A stretch of DNA of 37,543 nt from an uncultured Bacteroidia bacterium (GTDB lineage: Bacteria; Bacteroidota; Bacteroidia; Bacteroidales; Prolixibacteraceae), in assembly GCA_903850335.1 (NCBI GenBank), contig CAINLJ010000128.1, forward strand, positions 1 through 37,543, written 5' to 3'. Positions 1-7,370 of this stretch are shown piece after piece. Position 1 is the first letter of the stretch. Each line of letters begins with the position of its first letter. The notes under the pieces are model-generated. The model did not search any database and was not told the DNA's origin. It worked only from the letters and a program-made list of their open reading frames with translations. The translations under genes were made by a program, and so were the position numbers.

Positions 1-1071
1 GCAACTGGTGTTGCGATTTTGGCTCACTGGATTTTTCAGTTTGCTTTTGCTGATACCGCTTCAACAATTACCTCTGGCGCAATGATCGGCCGTACAAGTT
101 TTCGTGGCGACATCATCTATAGTATTGGCGTAACTGCATTTATATATCCTATTATCGGACATTGGGCATGGGGTCCTGACGGCTTCCTTGCAACAATGGG
201 AAGTACAGGAAATTTCTTAGCATCACTTGGACAACCATTCCGCGACTTTGCAGGTTCAACGGTAGTGCATACAATTGGAGGTGTAGTCTCATTGGCCGGA
301 GCAATTGTTCTTGGACCACGTATTGGACGTGTATTCCTTCGTGATGACAAACAAAGAGGAGGTTTGCCTGCTGCTCATAGTTTGCCGCTTGCTACAATCG
401 GTGCCTTCCTGCTGTGGTTTGGATGGTATGGTTTTAACCCTGGAAGCACCCTTTCTGCCATGGATTTTCAGGGAATCGGACGTATTGCCGCAAATACTAC
501 TCTAGCTGCATGTGCAGGATCGCTGGCAGCAATGTTACTTGCCTTATGGGTTGGTCCCTTTAAAGGGAAATTTGACACAGGATTTGCTTTGAACGGTATG
601 CTTGCAGGGTTAGTTGCAATTACCTGTCCTTGTTACTGGGTATCACCATTTGGGTCCATTATTATCGGAATAGTTGGCGGTGGTGTCGTTTTTGCAGGTG
701 TTTATATTATGGAGTATCTTCGTATTGATGATCCGGTAGGTGCAGTGTCTGTTCATGGATTTGCCGGAATCTGGGGTACAATTTCTTTGGGTCTTTTCGC
801 TTCAGGCCAGTATGGCGCAGCAACTCCAACCGGAGCTGATAACTCTGCCCCTGTTGCAGGTCTTTTTTATGGTGGCGGATGGAGTGTTCTTGAGGCTCAG
901 GTAATAGGAAGTGTTATTGTTACAATTTCTACCTTTGCAATCTCAATGCTGCTCATGTATGGTGTAAGTAAATTGCCTTATCCTTTTAAACTGCGTGTTG
1001 AGGCACATGGCGAAACAGGTCCAGGCGGTATTGATGTATTTGAACATGGTGCTGAAGCTTACCATAATTAA
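1..1071 (+). CDS. amt: Ammonium channel Amt (5' end missing)
   Basis: This is an inner-membrane ammonium channel of the Amt/Mep/Rh family, which moves ammonia/ammonium into the cell. The frame is open from base 1 (Ala-Thr-Gly-Val...), so the true start lies outside the window; the TTG at 19 is not a convincing start. Visible family marks are the signature DFAGSTVVHTIGG with the first pore histidine, and VSVHGFAGIWGT with the second, matching the twin-His pore. About nine hydrophobic segments remain, followed by a cytoplasmic tail ending HGAEAYHN, the region that normally contacts PII. A PII gene starts 29 bases after the stop, so the two are surely co-transcribed. The family call is secure; only the N-terminus is lost. 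Confidence 0.96.
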   Translation, partial: ATGVAILAHWIFQFAFADTASTITSGAMIGRTSFRGDIIYSIGVTAFIYPIIGHWAWGPDGFLATMGSTGNFLASLGQPFRDFAGSTVVHTIGGVVSLAGAIVLGPRIGRVFLRDDKQRGGLPAAHSLPLATIGAFLLWFGWYGFNPGSTLSAMDFQGIGRIAANTTLAACAGSLAAMLLALWVGPFKGKFDTGFALNGMLAGLVAITCPCYWVSPFGSIIIGIVGGGVVFAGVYIMEYLRIDDPVGAVSVHGFAGIWGTISLGLFASGQYGAATPTGADNSAPVAGLFYGGGWSVLEAQVIGSVIVTISTFAISMLLMYGVSKLPYPFKLRVEAHGETGPGGIDVFEHGAEAYHN

Positions 1072-1100
1072 TTAAAATAACATTCTTAAATTTTATTCAG

Positions 1101-1451
1101 ATGAAAAAGATCGAAGCAATAATACGGGTATCAAAGTTTCAGGAAGTAAAAGAAGCTTTACACGCGATTGATATTGATTTCTTCTCCTACTATGATACAA
1201 TTGGTGTAGGTAATGAGAAAAAGAGAAAAGGTTCATACCGTGGTACATCAGATGATACGGAGTTTATTTCCCGCAGAACATTAACAATTGTCGTGCGTGA
1301 TGTCAACTTAAAGAAAACTGTCGATTGTATTCTTAAAACAGCCTACACAGGAGAAATTGGAGATGGCAAGATCTTCGTCTCTTCAGTTGAAGAATCTTAC
1401 AGAATCAGAACCGGTGAAACCGGAGACGATTCGATGTATAATAAAGATTAA
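1101..1451 (+). CDS. glnK: PII nitrogen regulator (GlnK-type), first copy
   Basis: This is a 116-residue PII signal-transduction protein, the usual family length. PII trimers bind ATP/ADP and 2-oxoglutarate and plug the Amt channel through the T-loop. The N-terminus MKKIEAIIR, the B-loop TGEIGDGKIFV and the C-loop RIRTGETGDD are clear. In the T-loop, Tyr46 of the YRG motif is present, but the position matching E. coli GlnB Tyr51 (the uridylylated residue) is Asp51, and the segment after it is strongly altered (SDDTEF). This copy is therefore unlikely to be controlled by classical uridylylation. It lies directly downstream of an amt gene, which supports a GlnK-like role. A strong terminator follows about 90 bases after the stop. 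Confidence 0.95.
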   Translation: MKKIEAIIRVSKFQEVKEALHAIDIDFFSYYDTIGVGNEKKRKGSYRGTSDDTEFISRRTLTIVVRDVNLKKTVDCILKTAYTGEIGDGKIFVSSVEESYRIRTGETGDDSMYNKD

Positions 1452-1543
1452 TTGGTTAAGCCGGATTTTGTATTGTTTACACAAACCAGGATTTCCAAGT
1501 CTGAATTAATTAATTTTCTCCGGTTATATTGATTTAGATTTTT

Positions 1544-1575
1544 AAAGGGTGACTCATTTTTGAGTCACCCTTTTT
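1544..1575 (+). terminator. Intrinsic terminator of the amt-PII operon
   Basis: There is a perfect 13-bp stem (1544-1556 paired with 1561-1573) with a TTTT loop; the 3' arm ends in a T run (1571-1575). It lies between the first PII gene and the promoter region of the second PII/amt pair, so the two pairs are separate transcription units. The rest of the 1452-1813 gap holds the repeat and promoter listed next. Confidence 0.9.
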
Positions 1576-1649
1576 GCGTCTGTAAATTACCCTAATATTC
1601 GATTTTCAGAGAGTCAGTAAAAATCCACTTCTCAATAAAAATATTCCAT

Positions 1650-1715
1650 ACCCCCTAAAATATTGCTTTATATTTACGATAATTTATAAAAAAATGCCTG
1701 ACCCCCCAAAATATT
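1650..1715 (+). repeat. Direct repeat upstream of second PII promoter
   Basis: Two 15-base copies, ACCCCCTAAAATATT (1650-1664) and ACCCCCCAAAATATT (1701-1715), differ at one base and start 51 bases apart, close to five helical turns. The second copy runs into the -33 element of the promoter below. The C-run followed by AAAATATT stands out in AT-rich DNA. I infer an operator for a nitrogen-responsive regulator; the protein is unknown. Confidence 0.55.
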
Positions 1716-1744
1716 TGGAAAATATTGTTTTTTAGTTAATTTTG
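1714..1744 (+). promoter_or_regulatory. Bacteroidota-type promoter for PII-2/amt-2
   Basis: TTTG at 1714-1717 and TAATTTTG at 1737-1744 are separated by 19 bases, matching the Bacteroidota housekeeping pattern (-33 TTTG, -7 TAnnTTTG). Transcription would start near 1751, giving a leader of about 60 bases before the PII start at 1814. It is the best match to this pattern seen in the window. Confidence 0.7.
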
Positions 1745-1813
1745 CCGGCGTTTGGTATAAATCATCTGATTATAGCCAGAAATTGAATTTTAACAGTAAA
1801 ATATATTATTATC

Positions 1814-2161
1814 ATGAAAAAAATTGAAGCTATTGTCCGGAAATCGAGGTTTGAAGAGGTACGGGAAGCCTTACATGCTGCAGATATAGATTTCCTTTCG
1901 TGGTGGGAAGTAAAAGGACAGGGAACAGCGAAACAAGGTCTTATCTTCAGAGGTATTGCTTACGACGTAAATTCTGTTGCACGTATCTACATTTCATTTG
2001 TCGTTCGTGATGTCAATTTTGAAAAGTCTATCAATGCAATTCTTAAATCAGCCTATACTGGTGAAAGTGGCGATGGGAGGATTTTTGTTACCCAGATAGA
2101 ACAGTCGATAAGAATTAGGACCGGAGACAAAGGTGATGACTCGCTCTATGACATTAAATAA
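1814..2161 (+). CDS. glnK: PII nitrogen regulator (GlnK-type), second copy
   Basis: This is a 115-residue PII protein, paralogous to the first copy, with MKKIEAIVR at the N-terminus, B-loop TGESGDGRIFV and C-loop RIRTGDKGDD. Its T-loop is the mirror image of the first copy. The YRG tyrosine is replaced by Phe45 (IFRG), but Tyr50 sits five residues on, where E. coli GlnB has Tyr51. This copy may therefore still be modifiable. It precedes an amt gene with only 22 bases between its stop and the preferred amt start, so PII is encoded before the channel here and after it in the first pair. It has its own promoter at 1714-1744. Confidence 0.95.
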   Translation: MKKIEAIVRKSRFEEVREALHAADIDFLSWWEVKGQGTAKQGLIFRGIAYDVNSVARIYISFVVRDVNFEKSINAILKSAYTGESGDGRIFVTQIEQSIRIRTGDKGDDSLYDIK

Positions 2162-2183
2162 TTCAAATCCAAAATGTATTTCT

Positions 2184-3569
2184 ATGAAAAATAAGTTTTT
2201 CCTCCATATAAGCTTGATAATCGGTAGTTTGATTATTTTTCCTGTTGTAACTTTTGCCCAGGCTGTTGCAAATGCGGCTCCTGCCGTGCCTGCCGCAGCT
2301 CCTGCACCCTTTATTAGTGCCGGTAATACTGCCTGGATGATCGTGGCAACAGCATTGGTAATGTTAATGACTATTCCCGGGCTCGCCCTTTTCTACGGTG
2401 GACTTGTGCGTAATAAGAACATTCTTAATGTACTGATGCAGTGTTTTATTCTTACGGCTGTCATTAGTATCGAATGGGTGGTGTTTGGTTACAGCAATGC
2501 TTTTGGTTCCTCAACAGGTGCACTCGCACCTTATATTGGTGGATTTGACTGGGCATTATTAAAGGGGATTGGAATTTCAGATGTTAGTCCTTATTATATA
2601 TCTCAGGCAACTGAGCGAATTCCTCATATCGTATTTATTATGTTCCAGTGTATGTTCGCTGTCATCACACCGGCCCTGATCATTGGTGCATTTGCAGAGC
2701 GAATGAAGTTTCGCGGGTTTTTAATATTCTCACTCTTATGGGCCATATTTGTTTATAATCCTGTTGCACACTGGGTCTGGTCAGCAGACGGCTGGCTTTT
2801 TAAACTTGGGGCACTCGATTTTGCGGGTGGTACTGTCGTTCATATCAATGCAGGTATTGCAGCACTTGTTACTGCAATTATGCTTGGAAAACGTAAGCTT
2901 CCTAAAGGCCAACATATTACACCTCCTCACAATATCCCTTTCGTAGTAATTGGAGCCGCTCTCTTGTGGTTTGGCTGGTTTGGGTTTAACGCAGGAAGTG
3001 GTCTTGCAGCCGACGGACTGGCAGCAAGCGCTTTTCTTGTAACTCATATCGCCGCTGCATCGGCAGCACTTTCCTGGGTACTGCTTGACTGGTTTAGCAA
3101 TAAAAAACCTACAGTGGTTGGAATTTCTACCGGAGCTGTAGCTGGTTTGGTTGCAATTACCCCTGCTGCCGGATTTGTAACCGTTGGCGGAGCAATACTT
3201 ATCGGACTTATTGTTTCTGTTTTGTGTTTCTTTATGGTCAGCGTTGTTAAAGCTAAACTTGGATATGACGACTCTCTGGATGCGTTCGGTGTTCATGGTA
3301 TCGGAGGTATCTGGGGTGCAATTGCTACAGGCCTCTTTGCATCACCTCTTATACAATCGGCATATAGCGGTGCATTTTATGGAAATCCAAAACAACTTGG
3401 AATTCAGTTTATTGCAGTCATTGCTACATTGATTTATTCTGGTGTCCTGACAGCAATTATCTTTAAAATTGTTGAAAAGACCTTGGGAATCAGGGCTACA
3501 GACGAAGAAGAAGTTTCTGGTCTCGACCTTACCCAACATGATGAAATAGCTTACAATGAAGCTGATTAG
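2184..3569 (+). CDS. amt: Ammonium channel Amt, second copy
   Basis: This is an Amt-family ammonium channel of 461 residues from the preferred start. An in-frame ATG at 2133 lies inside the PII gene, but the ATG at 2184 begins MKNKFFLHISL, a proper signal peptide ending near FAQA, so I place the start there. A short Ala/Pro-rich linker follows, then eleven or so membrane segments. The pore histidines are His220 in DFAGGTVVHINAG and His371 in FGVHGIGGIWG. The acidic tail (DEEEVSGLDL) is the likely PII contact side. The cleavable signal peptide on an Amt resembles the E. coli AmtB precursor. Transcription ends at the strong hairpin just downstream. Confidence 0.95.
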   Translation: MKNKFFLHISLIIGSLIIFPVVTFAQAVANAAPAVPAAAPAPFISAGNTAWMIVATALVMLMTIPGLALFYGGLVRNKNILNVLMQCFILTAVISIEWVVFGYSNAFGSSTGALAPYIGGFDWALLKGIGISDVSPYYISQATERIPHIVFIMFQCMFAVITPALIIGAFAERMKFRGFLIFSLLWAIFVYNPVAHWVWSADGWLFKLGALDFAGGTVVHINAGIAALVTAIMLGKRKLPKGQHITPPHNIPFVVIGAALLWFGWFGFNAGSGLAADGLAASAFLVTHIAAASAALSWVLLDWFSNKKPTVVGISTGAVAGLVAITPAAGFVTVGGAILIGLIVSVLCFFMVSVVKAKLGYDDSLDAFGVHGIGGIWGAIATGLFASPLIQSAYSGAFYGNPKQLGIQFIAVIATLIYSGVLTAIIFKIVEKTLGIRATDEEEVSGLDLTQHDEIAYNEAD

Positions 3570-3586
3570 TTAATAGAAGACTTAAA

Positions 3587-3626
3587 TAATGAAAAAGGCC
3601 GGAGATTTTTCCGGCCTTTTTCATTA
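3587..3626 (+). terminator. Intrinsic terminator after amt-2
   Basis: A perfect 16-bp inverted repeat (3587-3602 with 3611-3626) flanks an 8-base loop. Its GC-rich core (GGCCGG) is bordered by A5 and T5 tracts, so it could terminate transcription in either direction. It closes the second PII-amt operon. Confidence 0.9.
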
Positions 3627-3761
3627 CTTAAAGTTTAAGTGAATTGGTGATATTTTAGCAGTTATTGATTGAATATTCGCCGACCAATAAATGCGTTCCA
3701 TAAATTTATTATTTTTCCATCCTTTCTGAAAAATTGTAATTTACCAACTAATACCCTGATT

Positions 3762-5888
3762 ATGTTTTCAACCAAACTCAATCCGGGCTGGAGAACCGGC
3801 TCAATCATTTTAACAGGAATATCACTTTCTATCGGCTGGGGAATAAGAGGAAATTTTGGTCACGAATATGGCGCTGAATTTGCAGGATGTCTTGCTGCTA
3901 TCACTGCTGCACTTTTGTCCGGTCGTGAGGACTGGAGAAACAGAATTCCTTATATCGCTCTTTTCGGAGCCCTGGGATGGGGATTCGGGGCCTCACAATC
4001 TTATATGCAGGTACTTGCCTATACAGAGAGCGGTCATGCCCTTTCGCAATGGTACGGTTATATGGCGGTATTTTTTATCGGATTTATGTGGGTCGCCCTC
4101 GGTACAGCAGGAACCGTGTTTGCAGCCGTTGCTCCTAAAGATCGCCTTGTGAAAATATTTAAACCATTTTTATTTATAATTGGTGCATCTATAGTATTAA
4201 ACCTTATCGAAGATCCGGTTGCTCACTGGTTACAAAAGGGAATTCAGTTCGATGGTACATGGTCTCGTCATAAGAATCCATTATATTGGTTTGATGCGTA
4301 TTACCTGCCGGCATTTTTTGCTCTTCTGGGATCCGGGATATATGATTTGTATGATCGACGAGGCATTAAGGATCGGTTTTATCTTCCTGCTTTTGCGATT
4401 GGCGGGGCACTTACAGGTTGGCTCTTTCAATTAATGCTTAGGACCCTGGGACTCGAAAGTGGCTTTGCTTCTGCATTGACCTATTCCCAGGGTGATCCGA
4501 CATACCTTAATCCTGCTACCGGAAAGCCGGCTTTCGACCCTGCCAATTTTTTGAATAACTGGCCTCAATGGTTCGGTGACTATCCGCAGCATATAGGCTG
4601 GGTTATAGGATTAGTTCTTGGTATTACTGCGTATTTCATTATTTATGGAAAATTCAGAAATGGTTCATCTCTGTTTGTTTATATGGCAGGTGGCTGGCTG
4701 ATCTCGTTTCTTGCTCTTCCTGTACTCGGTAGTCTGTTTTTTGCACAATACGGTGGAATACGAATGACCCCGCCACGATCTGATGATTGGTCAGGAATCC
4801 TTGGAGTCTTCATTGGAACAAGTATCTGGATGTGGAAAAATAAACTTCAGCCGGTAGCAGTTGCCTCTCTCATAGGTGGAATCATCGGGGGACTGGGATT
4901 TTCCGGAATTCAATGGATTAAACATCTGATGCTCTCCTTTGGCAGTCCCCGCATCCTGGCCTATAAAGGAATTCTCCCGGGAAGCGAAGAATTTAATACG
5001 ATTACCGCAGCCTGGGCCAGATGGCAAGGACAAAACTGGCACAGTTTTCTTGAACAAAGCTACGGATTTGTGAATGGGATTGCCGTGGCTGTGGCATTGG
5101 CATTTATAGCCTCACGAGTCAAAATACAAACTGACCCGGTTGAATTCTCTGATCAAACAAAGGGACGCTGGACAAGGGCATTCTCTGTATTGATCATACT
5201 TTTAGGTCTGACCTATTTTAATGTTGTAAAAAATGTGGATGTCTGGAGCAGCCAACTGAATCAGAGCATTTGGACCAAAACTATTACGCATGCCAATGGA
5301 GCCACAGAAGTAGCACCCGCACAATGGGATTTCCCCTATATTGGCAGAATACCAGGGATCGATTTTTTGAGTATGACTCCTGAATCATGGTTTACGTTTA
5401 CATGGTTGTTGCTAACTGCTGCCTGTATTCTGATTGTTATCCGGCATTACAGATCACCGCTTCCAATAATTCCTAAAAGTTCACTGGCCAAGGGTCAGCT
5501 GATTTTTCTTATACTGCTTTGGATTATGGTGACTGCCAATTTTGAACGAGCTTTAACAGGTTGGCATCCAAGCCGTTTGCTTACGGAGTGGGTTATCATT
5601 GTAAACGCAATTATTGCTACTGTGCTTGTTCTTATACTACCACGCGAACAGGAAACAATTGTAATCAAGGAGGAAGAAAACCTTAAACCCATATACAGAA
5701 AATTGTGGAAAAAAGCAATTGCGGTGCTGATTGTGTCAGGCATATTATTCGTTGTTACAAACAGGATGATCTATCATTATCCCGATCCGGACAAACTAAA
5801 TAATGGATCCCAGTCACATACAAGATTCGGTCCTGATGCAAGCTGGCGAACAAAACCAAATCTGAAAAATGCCGAGGAACATCGGTAA
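3762..5888 (+). CDS. Polytopic membrane protein of unknown function
   Basis: I do not recognise an experimentally described family. The frame is open from 3669, but the ATG at 3762 (MFSTKLNPGWRTGSIIL) leads straight into a membrane helix and is preferred, giving 708 residues. I count roughly 12-14 hydrophobic segments, so it is an integral inner-membrane protein. Near the N-terminus is a striking motif, GWGIRGNFGHEYGAEFAG (about residues 25-42), with Arg29, His34 and Glu35 at the edge of a helix. A weaker echo, GGIRMTPPRSDDWSGILG with Arg334, occurs mid-protein, and each is followed by a similar glycine-rich helix pair, which suggests two related halves as in many transporters. The last membrane helix is followed by a short polar tail. 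It follows the ammonium genes but has a terminator between, so a nitrogen link is not shown. Confidence 0.8.
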   Translation: MFSTKLNPGWRTGSIILTGISLSIGWGIRGNFGHEYGAEFAGCLAAITAALLSGREDWRNRIPYIALFGALGWGFGASQSYMQVLAYTESGHALSQWYGYMAVFFIGFMWVALGTAGTVFAAVAPKDRLVKIFKPFLFIIGASIVLNLIEDPVAHWLQKGIQFDGTWSRHKNPLYWFDAYYLPAFFALLGSGIYDLYDRRGIKDRFYLPAFAIGGALTGWLFQLMLRTLGLESGFASALTYSQGDPTYLNPATGKPAFDPANFLNNWPQWFGDYPQHIGWVIGLVLGITAYFIIYGKFRNGSSLFVYMAGGWLISFLALPVLGSLFFAQYGGIRMTPPRSDDWSGILGVFIGTSIWMWKNKLQPVAVASLIGGIIGGLGFSGIQWIKHLMLSFGSPRILAYKGILPGSEEFNTITAAWARWQGQNWHSFLEQSYGFVNGIAVAVALAFIASRVKIQTDPVEFSDQTKGRWTRAFSVLIILLGLTYFNVVKNVDVWSSQLNQSIWTKTITHANGATEVAPAQWDFPYIGRIPGIDFLSMTPESWFTFTWLLLTAACILIVIRHYRSPLPIIPKSSLAKGQLIFLILLWIMVTANFERALTGWHPSRLLTEWVIIVNAIIATVLVLILPREQETIVIKEEENLKPIYRKLWKKAIAVLIVSGILFVVTNRMIYHYPDPDKLNNGSQSHTRFGPDASWRTKPNLKNAEEHR

Positions 5889-5892
5889 TTGA

Positions 5893-5946
5893 AGTGAACG
5901 GGTGACTTTCAATGTCTGGACACTGTCACCCGTTCACTGTTTTTTA
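5893..5946 (+). terminator. Terminator between convergent genes
   Basis: A 14-bp perfect stem (5893-5906 with 5925-5938) has an 18-base loop and is followed by GTTTTTT (5939-5945). It is well placed and oriented for the + strand membrane-protein gene. The hairpin also lies just past the stop of the sulfatase gene on the other strand, though no T tract follows in that direction. Confidence 0.85.
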
Positions 5947-7362
5947 CTCAATTCTTCCTGGTTGCCGTCTGTTAGCACCCTGATCTCCGGTAATATCATC
6001 TCCCAGATCCTGACGGGCATCTTTGGCAATCTTTTCAAGTTCTGCAACAATATCAGGATACAACTCAATAACATTGTAACGTTCTCCCGGATCGCGTCTC
6101 AGATCATATAAACCTCCCGGAAACCTGAAGTTTTCATTAACAGGTCCGGGCAGACCATCCTTTCCGGGTTTGAATCCTTCGTAGGTGCGGCCGGTATGAG
6201 GGAAAATGAGTTTCCAGTCTCCATTGCTTACCGCCTCAAGACTATTCAACCGGTAATAATAATAGAATGATTTTCTCGGATTTACAGTTTCATCTCCTTT
6301 CATCAGGGGGAAAATATTAACTCCATCAATTCTTTTCACTGGAAGTGGTGCCCCGGTAATGGCAGCCAAAGTAGGAAGTATATCGATTCCTGATATTAGT
6401 TTATTACAGATAAACCCTTCCGGTATTGTACCTTTCCATCGCATAAGACATGGTACCCGTTGTCCTCCTTCAAATGAGGTTCCTTTTCCCTCTCGCAGCC
6501 CACCAGTGCTGCCGGCATGATTTCCATAATTTATCCAGGGGCCATTATCTGAAGTAAATATCACCAATGTGTTGCTGTCCAGCCCTAACTCTTTTAAAGT
6601 CATGAATATCTGACCCATACTCCAGTCGATCTCCATCATTACATCTCCGTAAAGTCCTTGCCTGGATTTCCCATTAAATTTATCCGAAACAGCCAGCGGA
6701 ACATGTGGTAATGGATGAGCAAGGTAAAGGAAAAAAGGTTTTTTATAATTTTTCTTAATAAAGCCGATTGCGCTTTCGGTAAATTGTGTTGTAAATTGAG
6801 TATTGTCAGGATTCGTTTTTACTACCTGATTTCCTTCAATGAGTGGGAGAGGAGGGTAATATTTTCCGGCTGTCGGATGGTTAGGACTCATATCATGGGA
6901 GTAAGGGATACCCAAAAATTCGTCGAATCCGTGATTTTGAGGTAAAAATTGTTCCTGACAACCAAGGTGCCATTTCCCAAATGCACCGGTGGCATACCCT
7001 TCTTTTTTTAACATCTGGGCAATTGTTTCCTCCTCATTACTTATTCCGGTCTTTGAAGAATGGTCAAGAGCACCACTGAATCCAATCCTGTTTGGGTAGC
7101 AGCCGGTAAGCAGTCCTGCCCTTGAGGCACTGCATACAGCCTGCGGTGAATAATAATGAGAGAAGAAAACCCCTTCGCTGGCCATCCTGTCAATATGAGG
7201 TGTCGAATATCCTGTGGCACCGGTTATTGTAAGGTCACCATAACCCATATCATCAAGATAAACAAGTATGATGTTTACAGCCCGCTTCGATGACCCTGCC
7301 CTGGTGGTTTGACAAAGAAAAAATAAAATTAATGTAACCAAATAAAGATTTATCGAATTCAT
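5944..7362 (-). CDS. S1-family sulfatase (formylglycine type), secreted
   Basis: This is an arylsulfatase-type enzyme that hydrolyses sulfate esters, here most likely on a carbohydrate. Its 472 residues begin with a signal peptide (cleavage near residue 22), so it acts in the periplasm or outside. The core marks of the family are present: LDDMGYGD with metal ligands Asp37/Asp38, the CSASR motif at 77-81 whose Cys77 is converted to formylglycine, GKWHLG with Lys130 and His132, and the downstream SDNG metal-site motif. It starts 8 bases after the GH20 stop, so both come from one mRNA and probably act in sequence on a sulfated amino-sugar. No anaerobic sulfatase-maturating enzyme is encoded in the window. 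Substrate (for example 6-sulfo-GlcNAc) is inference. Confidence 0.94.
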   Translation of the reverse strand: MNSINLYLVTLILFFLCQTTRAGSSKRAVNIILVYLDDMGYGDLTITGATGYSTPHIDRMASEGVFFSHYYSPQAVCSASRAGLLTGCYPNRIGFSGALDHSSKTGISNEEETIAQMLKKEGYATGAFGKWHLGCQEQFLPQNHGFDEFLGIPYSHDMSPNHPTAGKYYPPLPLIEGNQVVKTNPDNTQFTTQFTESAIGFIKKNYKKPFFLYLAHPLPHVPLAVSDKFNGKSRQGLYGDVMMEIDWSMGQIFMTLKELGLDSNTLVIFTSDNGPWINYGNHAGSTGGLREGKGTSFEGGQRVPCLMRWKGTIPEGFICNKLISGIDILPTLAAITGAPLPVKRIDGVNIFPLMKGDETVNPRKSFYYYYRLNSLEAVSNGDWKLIFPHTGRTYEGFKPGKDGLPGPVNENFRFPGGLYDLRRDPGERYNVIELYPDIVAELEKIAKDARQDLGDDITGDQGANRRQPGRIE

Positions 7363-7370
7363 GGGCGATG

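Noticed and set aside
1101-1451. Tyr46 of PII-1 as the uridylylation site
   Set aside because: Counting from the aligned N-termini places Tyr46 on E. coli Tyr46; the modified Tyr51 position is Asp here.
2781-3296. 171-codon minus-strand open frame inside the second amt gene
   Set aside because: Cys/Asn/Ser-rich low-quality protein with no motif; it is the antisense shadow of the conserved channel gene.
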